64,000 nt of DNA from Streptomyces griseoruber (GTDB taxonomy: Bacteria > Actinomycetota > Actinomycetes > Streptomycetales > Streptomycetaceae). This document shows positions 60,238 through 64,000 of this stretch, piece after piece. Where the stretch lies: positions 72,955 to 136,954 of the forward strand of contig NZ_KQ948779.1 of NCBI RefSeq assembly GCF_001514205.1, written 5' to 3'. Position 1 is the first letter of the stretch. Every line of letters starts with the position of its first letter. The position numbers and the translations under genes were made by a program. Under the pieces are notes generated by a model. That model did not search any database. It was not told the origin of the DNA and saw nothing but the letters and a program-made list of their open reading frames with translations.

Positions 60238-60560
60238 GCGCGGTGCGCGGGGTGGCGGACCGGGATCCGGGGCTCCAGCCGGAGCGGACGCGGCTGGCCT
60301 GGCGCCGGACGACGCTGTCGAGCACCGTCGCCGCCGTGCTCGCCGTGAAGACCGCGCTGCACGGCGGAGCCTCGGCGGCCGGGATCGTCGCCTGCGCCCT
60401 CGTCTGCGCGCTGTGGCTGGCCTTCCTGCTGCTCGCCCACCGCCGGATCCGCGCCCTGGCCGCGACCCCGGCGCCGACCGCCCTCCCCCCTCGGCAGGCC
60501 GCCCTCGCGGTGCTGTGCGCGATGGCCACGGCGGTGTGCGCGGCGGCGCTGGTGGTCTAG
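60234..60560 (+). CDS. Second DUF202 membrane protein
   Basis: 108 residues. LQPERTRLAWRRTTLSSTVA is the matching signature, then hydrophobic helices. Its TAG stop is two bases before the MITE-like element at 60562. Confidence 0.82.
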   Translation: MSAVRGVADRDPGLQPERTRLAWRRTTLSSTVAAVLAVKTALHGGASAAGIVACALVCALWLAFLLLAHRRIRALAATPAPTALPPRQAALAVLCAMATAVCAAALVV

Positions 60561-60561
60561 G

Positions 60562-60655
60562 TAGGGCGTGTGTCGAAAAGTCCCGTCCGGCCCGCGACGC
60601 CTGGCACGGCGCCTCGCCCTCCGGGCGGACGACGCTACTTTCGACACACGCCCTA
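60562..60655. mobile_element. 94-bp MITE-like palindromic element
   Basis: Terminal inverted repeats GGGCGTGTGTCGAAAAGT (60564-60581) and its complement (60637-60653) with one missing base, flanked by TA on both sides. A short palindrome inside (GTCCGGCCC with GGGCGGAC) and no ORF. Lies between two converging genes and gives the TAG stop of the minus-strand oxidoreductase. Confidence 0.82.
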
Positions 60656-61660
60656 GCCGTTCGCCCCGCCGTGGGATGCGCCGTCCGAGGCGCCGTCCGA
60701 TACGCCGTCGGACGCGCCGTTGCGTTCGTCCTCCCCCGCCACCGTCACCACGATCTTGCCGCGGGCGCGTCCCCCCTGGCTCAGCCGGTGCGCGTCCGCC
60801 GCGCGTTCCAGCGGGAACGTCTCGCAGACGGGTACGGAGACCACGCCCTGTTCGACCAGCTCCGCCAGCCGGGTGAGGTCCTCGGCGTCCGGCCGTACGA
60901 AGCAGTAGACGCCGCCGTAGCCGACGACCTCACCGTCGGCGATCGAGGCCAGGCGGCCCTCCGGGGCCAGCAGCTGGGCGGAGACCTTCAGCGTGTCGCC
61001 GCCCACGGTGTCGAACACCGCGTCGACCCCTTCGGGGGCCAGCCCGCGCACCCGTTCGGCCAGCCCCTCGCCGTAGGTGACCGGCTCGCCGCCCAGCGAG
61101 CGCACGAAGTCGTGGTTGGCCTCGCTCGCCGTGCCGATCACACGGGCGCCGACGTGCCGGGCGAGCTGGACGGCGATCGAGCCGACGCCGCCGGCGGCCG
61201 CGTGGACGAGGACCGTCTCGCCCCGTCGGACCTTCAGCGCCCGGGTCAGCACCTGGTGGGCGGCGAGGCCGGTCAGGGGCAGTCCGGCCGCCTCCTCCCA
61301 GGTGAGGTTGCGGGGCTTGCGGGCGAGGGTGCGCACGGGGGCGGCGACGTACTCGGCGAAGGTGCCGCGGGAGAGGAAGTCCTCGCGGACGTATCCGACG
61401 ACCTCGTCGCCGGCCGCGAACTCCGTGACGGCGACCCCCGGCCGGACGACCACACCGGAGAGGTCCCAGCCCGGGACCACGGGGAAGACCGCGTCGAGAA
61501 CCCCGTCCAGATAGCCCTCGCGGCACTTCCAGTCGACGGGGTTGACGGACGCCGCCCGGACCTTGACCAGCACCGAGTCGGGGCCGACCTTGGGGTCGCG
61601 GATCTCGCCGTACTCGAGGACCTCGGGACCGCCGTAACGGCTGTAGCTGATGCCCTTCAT
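60653..61660 (-). CDS. Quinone oxidoreductase-like NADP-dependent dehydrogenase
   Basis: 335-residue MDR-superfamily enzyme without catalytic zinc. NADPH motif AAAGGVGSIAVQLARHVGAR, GWDLSGVVVRPG and the C-terminal RARGKIVVTV. After residue 310 it has a tail of 12-bp repeat units (SDGASDGASHGG), and its stop codon TAG is the MITE end. The final about 20 residues may therefore be an accretion. ATG at 61660 with GGAAGG upstream. Confidence 0.85.
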   Translation of the reverse strand: MKGISYSRYGGPEVLEYGEIRDPKVGPDSVLVKVRAASVNPVDWKCREGYLDGVLDAVFPVVPGWDLSGVVVRPGVAVTEFAAGDEVVGYVREDFLSRGTFAEYVAAPVRTLARKPRNLTWEEAAGLPLTGLAAHQVLTRALKVRRGETVLVHAAAGGVGSIAVQLARHVGARVIGTASEANHDFVRSLGGEPVTYGEGLAERVRGLAPEGVDAVFDTVGGDTLKVSAQLLAPEGRLASIADGEVVGYGGVYCFVRPDAEDLTRLAELVEQGVVSVPVCETFPLERAADAHRLSQGGRARGKIVVTVAGEDERNGASDGVSDGASDGASHGGANG

Positions 61661-61716
61661 GTCACCGACCTTCCGGGGTGACCGGGTGCCGCGCAACCCG
61701 GATGCCCGGACGGGAA

Positions 61717-61750
61717 CGGCCGGAAGGACGGCCGGAAGGACGGCCGGAAA
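61717..61750. repeat. 12-bp short tandem repeat
   Basis: ACGGCCGGAAGG occurs nearly three times in a row in the promoter gap upstream of the oxidoreductase. Likely slippage product. Confidence 0.75.
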
Positions 61751-61840
61751 ACCACCACCACGGCCGGTCCCGCTTCTGCCCGGGCGGCCGTCGGCCTAGG
61801 GTGGGCCCGATCACGTCGCGTGCCGCCACTGGACTACATA

Positions 61841-61852
61841 CCGACCGGTCGG
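61841..61852 (+). promoter_or_regulatory. TetR-type operator CCGACCGGTCGG
   Basis: Perfect 12-base palindrome, extended to 20 bases with one mismatch by CAT/ATG arms, about 43 bases before the phosphotransferase start. This is the style of operator found at fatty-acid/acyl-CoA genes in actinobacteria (from memory). It probably controls the phosphotransferase/acyl-CoA dehydrogenase pair. Confidence 0.6.
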
Positions 61853-61895
61853 CATGATGGGCGGGTATCCTTCACCCGTCCGTAGGAGCGATGTC

Positions 61896-62918
61896 ATGAG
61901 CCCCGACCACCCGCCAGGTCTCGACCTCGACCGGCTGCGCGCCCTGCTGGAGCGCGAGCGCCCCGGCCTGGTCGCCGGGCCCCTCACCGGCCGGCTGATC
62001 GAGGGCGGACGGTCGAACCTCACGTACGAGATCGGCGACGGTACGGGCAGGTGGGTCGTACGGCGGCCCCCGCTCGGCCATGTGCTGGCCACCGCGCACG
62101 ACATGAAGCGCGAGCACCGGGTGATCAGCGCCCTGCACCCGACGAGCGTGCCGGTGCCGCGCCCAGTGCTGCTGTGCGAGGACGAGCAGGTCCTCGGATC
62201 GCCCTTCTACATCATGGAATTCGTCGAGGGCACCCCGTACCGCACGGCCGCCGAGCTGGCCCCGATCGGCGCGGAGCGCACCCGGGGCGCGCTGCTGTCG
62301 CTGGTGGACACGCTGGTGGAGCTGCACGCGGTGGACCCGGCCGAGGTGGGTCTGGCCGACTTCGGGCGCCCCGAGGGCTTCCTGGACCGCCAGCTCCGCC
62401 GCTGGGGCAAGCAGCTCGACGCCTCCCGCAGCCGCGACCTGGCCGGCATCGACGAGCTGCACGCGGCGCTCGGCCGTGAGCTGCCCTCCTCCCCCGCCCC
62501 GGCGGTCGTGCACGGCGACTACCGCCTCGACAACGTCCTGATCGGCACCGACGACCGCATCAAGGCGATCCTCGACTGGGAGATGTCGACGCTCGGCGAC
62601 CCGCTGACCGACCTGGGCCTGCTGGTGATGTACAGCGTGCCGCTGGAGCTGCCGAACTCCCCCATCTCCACGACCGCCTCGGCCGCCGGGCACCCGTCGC
62701 CGGCCGAGCTGATCGAGCGGTACGCGGCGCGCTCGGGGCGCGATGTCTCGGCCGTCTCCTGGTACACGGCGTTCGCCTGGTTCAAGCTCGCCGTGATCCT
62801 GGAGGGCATCCACTACCGGTACACGCTGGGCCAGACGGTCGGGCGCGGCTTCGACCGGATCGGGGAGCTCGTCCCCGTCTTCATCGAGCACGGACTGACC
62901 ACTCTTCAGGAAGGCTGA
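61896..62918 (+). CDS. APH-type phosphotransferase (ACAD10-like)
   Basis: 340 residues. Kinase-like motifs: RLIEGGRSNLTYEIGDGTGR, VVHGDYRLDNVLIGTD (catalytic Asp) and AILDWEMSTLGDPLTDLG. Located directly upstream of an acyl-CoA dehydrogenase, five bases apart, as in the ACAD10/11-type arrangement where a hydroxyacyl-CoA is phosphorylated before elimination. TAGGAG seven bases before the ATG. Confidence 0.88.
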   Translation: MSPDHPPGLDLDRLRALLERERPGLVAGPLTGRLIEGGRSNLTYEIGDGTGRWVVRRPPLGHVLATAHDMKREHRVISALHPTSVPVPRPVLLCEDEQVLGSPFYIMEFVEGTPYRTAAELAPIGAERTRGALLSLVDTLVELHAVDPAEVGLADFGRPEGFLDRQLRRWGKQLDASRSRDLAGIDELHAALGRELPSSPAPAVVHGDYRLDNVLIGTDDRIKAILDWEMSTLGDPLTDLGLLVMYSVPLELPNSPISTTASAAGHPSPAELIERYAARSGRDVSAVSWYTAFAWFKLAVILEGIHYRYTLGQTVGRGFDRIGELVPVFIEHGLTTLQEG

Positions 62919-62923
62919 CCGCC

Positions 62924-64000
<1,077 letters not shown>

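Overview
The window is high-GC DNA from a Streptomyces chromosome arm or core. Evidence: aerial-hyphae chaplins with a BldN-like promoter, mycothiol ligase mshC, an F420-type oxidoreductase, a glycerol operon of the gylR-gylCAB type, GTG starts, and a gene order that from memory follows the S. coelicolor region around SCO1657 to SCO1690. Both ends are cut: a peptide-binding lipoprotein (1-1329) and an acyl-CoA dehydrogenase (62924-64000).

Layout. 1-7 kb: solute-binding lipoprotein, HAD phosphatase and cobalamin-dependent methionine synthase metH, all on the minus strand. 6.4-11.7 kb: gylR, then glpF-glpK-glpD, with one operator motif repeated at both promoters. 11.8-27.9 kb: a sulfur and nucleoside salvage island. 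It holds a methylthioribose kinase operon with a sugar-type ABC importer (minus), mtnD-mtnC-mtnB (plus), mtnA (minus), and a nucleoside-type ABC importer with a nucleoside phosphorylase and an MTA/SAH-type deaminase (plus), then a GntR/FadR regulator. Three tiny cysteine-containing ORFs precede these units. Two share the spacing D-x2-R-x5-C-R and look like attenuator leader peptides. 28-34 kb: PAC2 protein (ParJ-like), secreted beta-propeller, and the mshC / SCO1664-family / DUF3090 / histidine-phosphatase row. 33.7-41.5 kb: CorA-like transporter, ferritin-like protein, LLM oxidoreductase, aldo/keto reductase, a RecD-like protein that seems to have lost its ATPase motifs, and small conserved proteins. 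41.6-44.7 kb: a long sortase-anchored chaplin, a short chaplin, an M20 peptidase and tRNA-Leu(GAG). 44.9-50.7 kb: a Pls/PosA-type membrane NRPS, an M1 peptidase and a YchJ-type protein. 50.7-53.5 kb: gluconate regulator, kinase and a frameshifted permease. 53.6-64 kb: secreted protein, Mo-enzyme plus cytochrome b pair, DMT transporter, Nudix hydrolase, two DUF202 proteins, quinone-type oxidoreductase, and phosphotransferase plus acyl-CoA dehydrogenase.

How the genes work together. The island can take up methylthioribose and purine thionucleosides. It enters at methylthioribose-1-phosphate by two routes (MtnK, or deaminase plus phosphorylase) and runs MtnA-MtnB-MtnC-MtnD towards methionine. 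metH lies 6 kb away. Cysteine-sensing leaders, a LacI-type operator and a GntR operator would tie uptake to sulfur state. Two MITE-like palindromes (40415-40583 and 60562-60655) each supply the TAG stop codon of the neighbouring gene.
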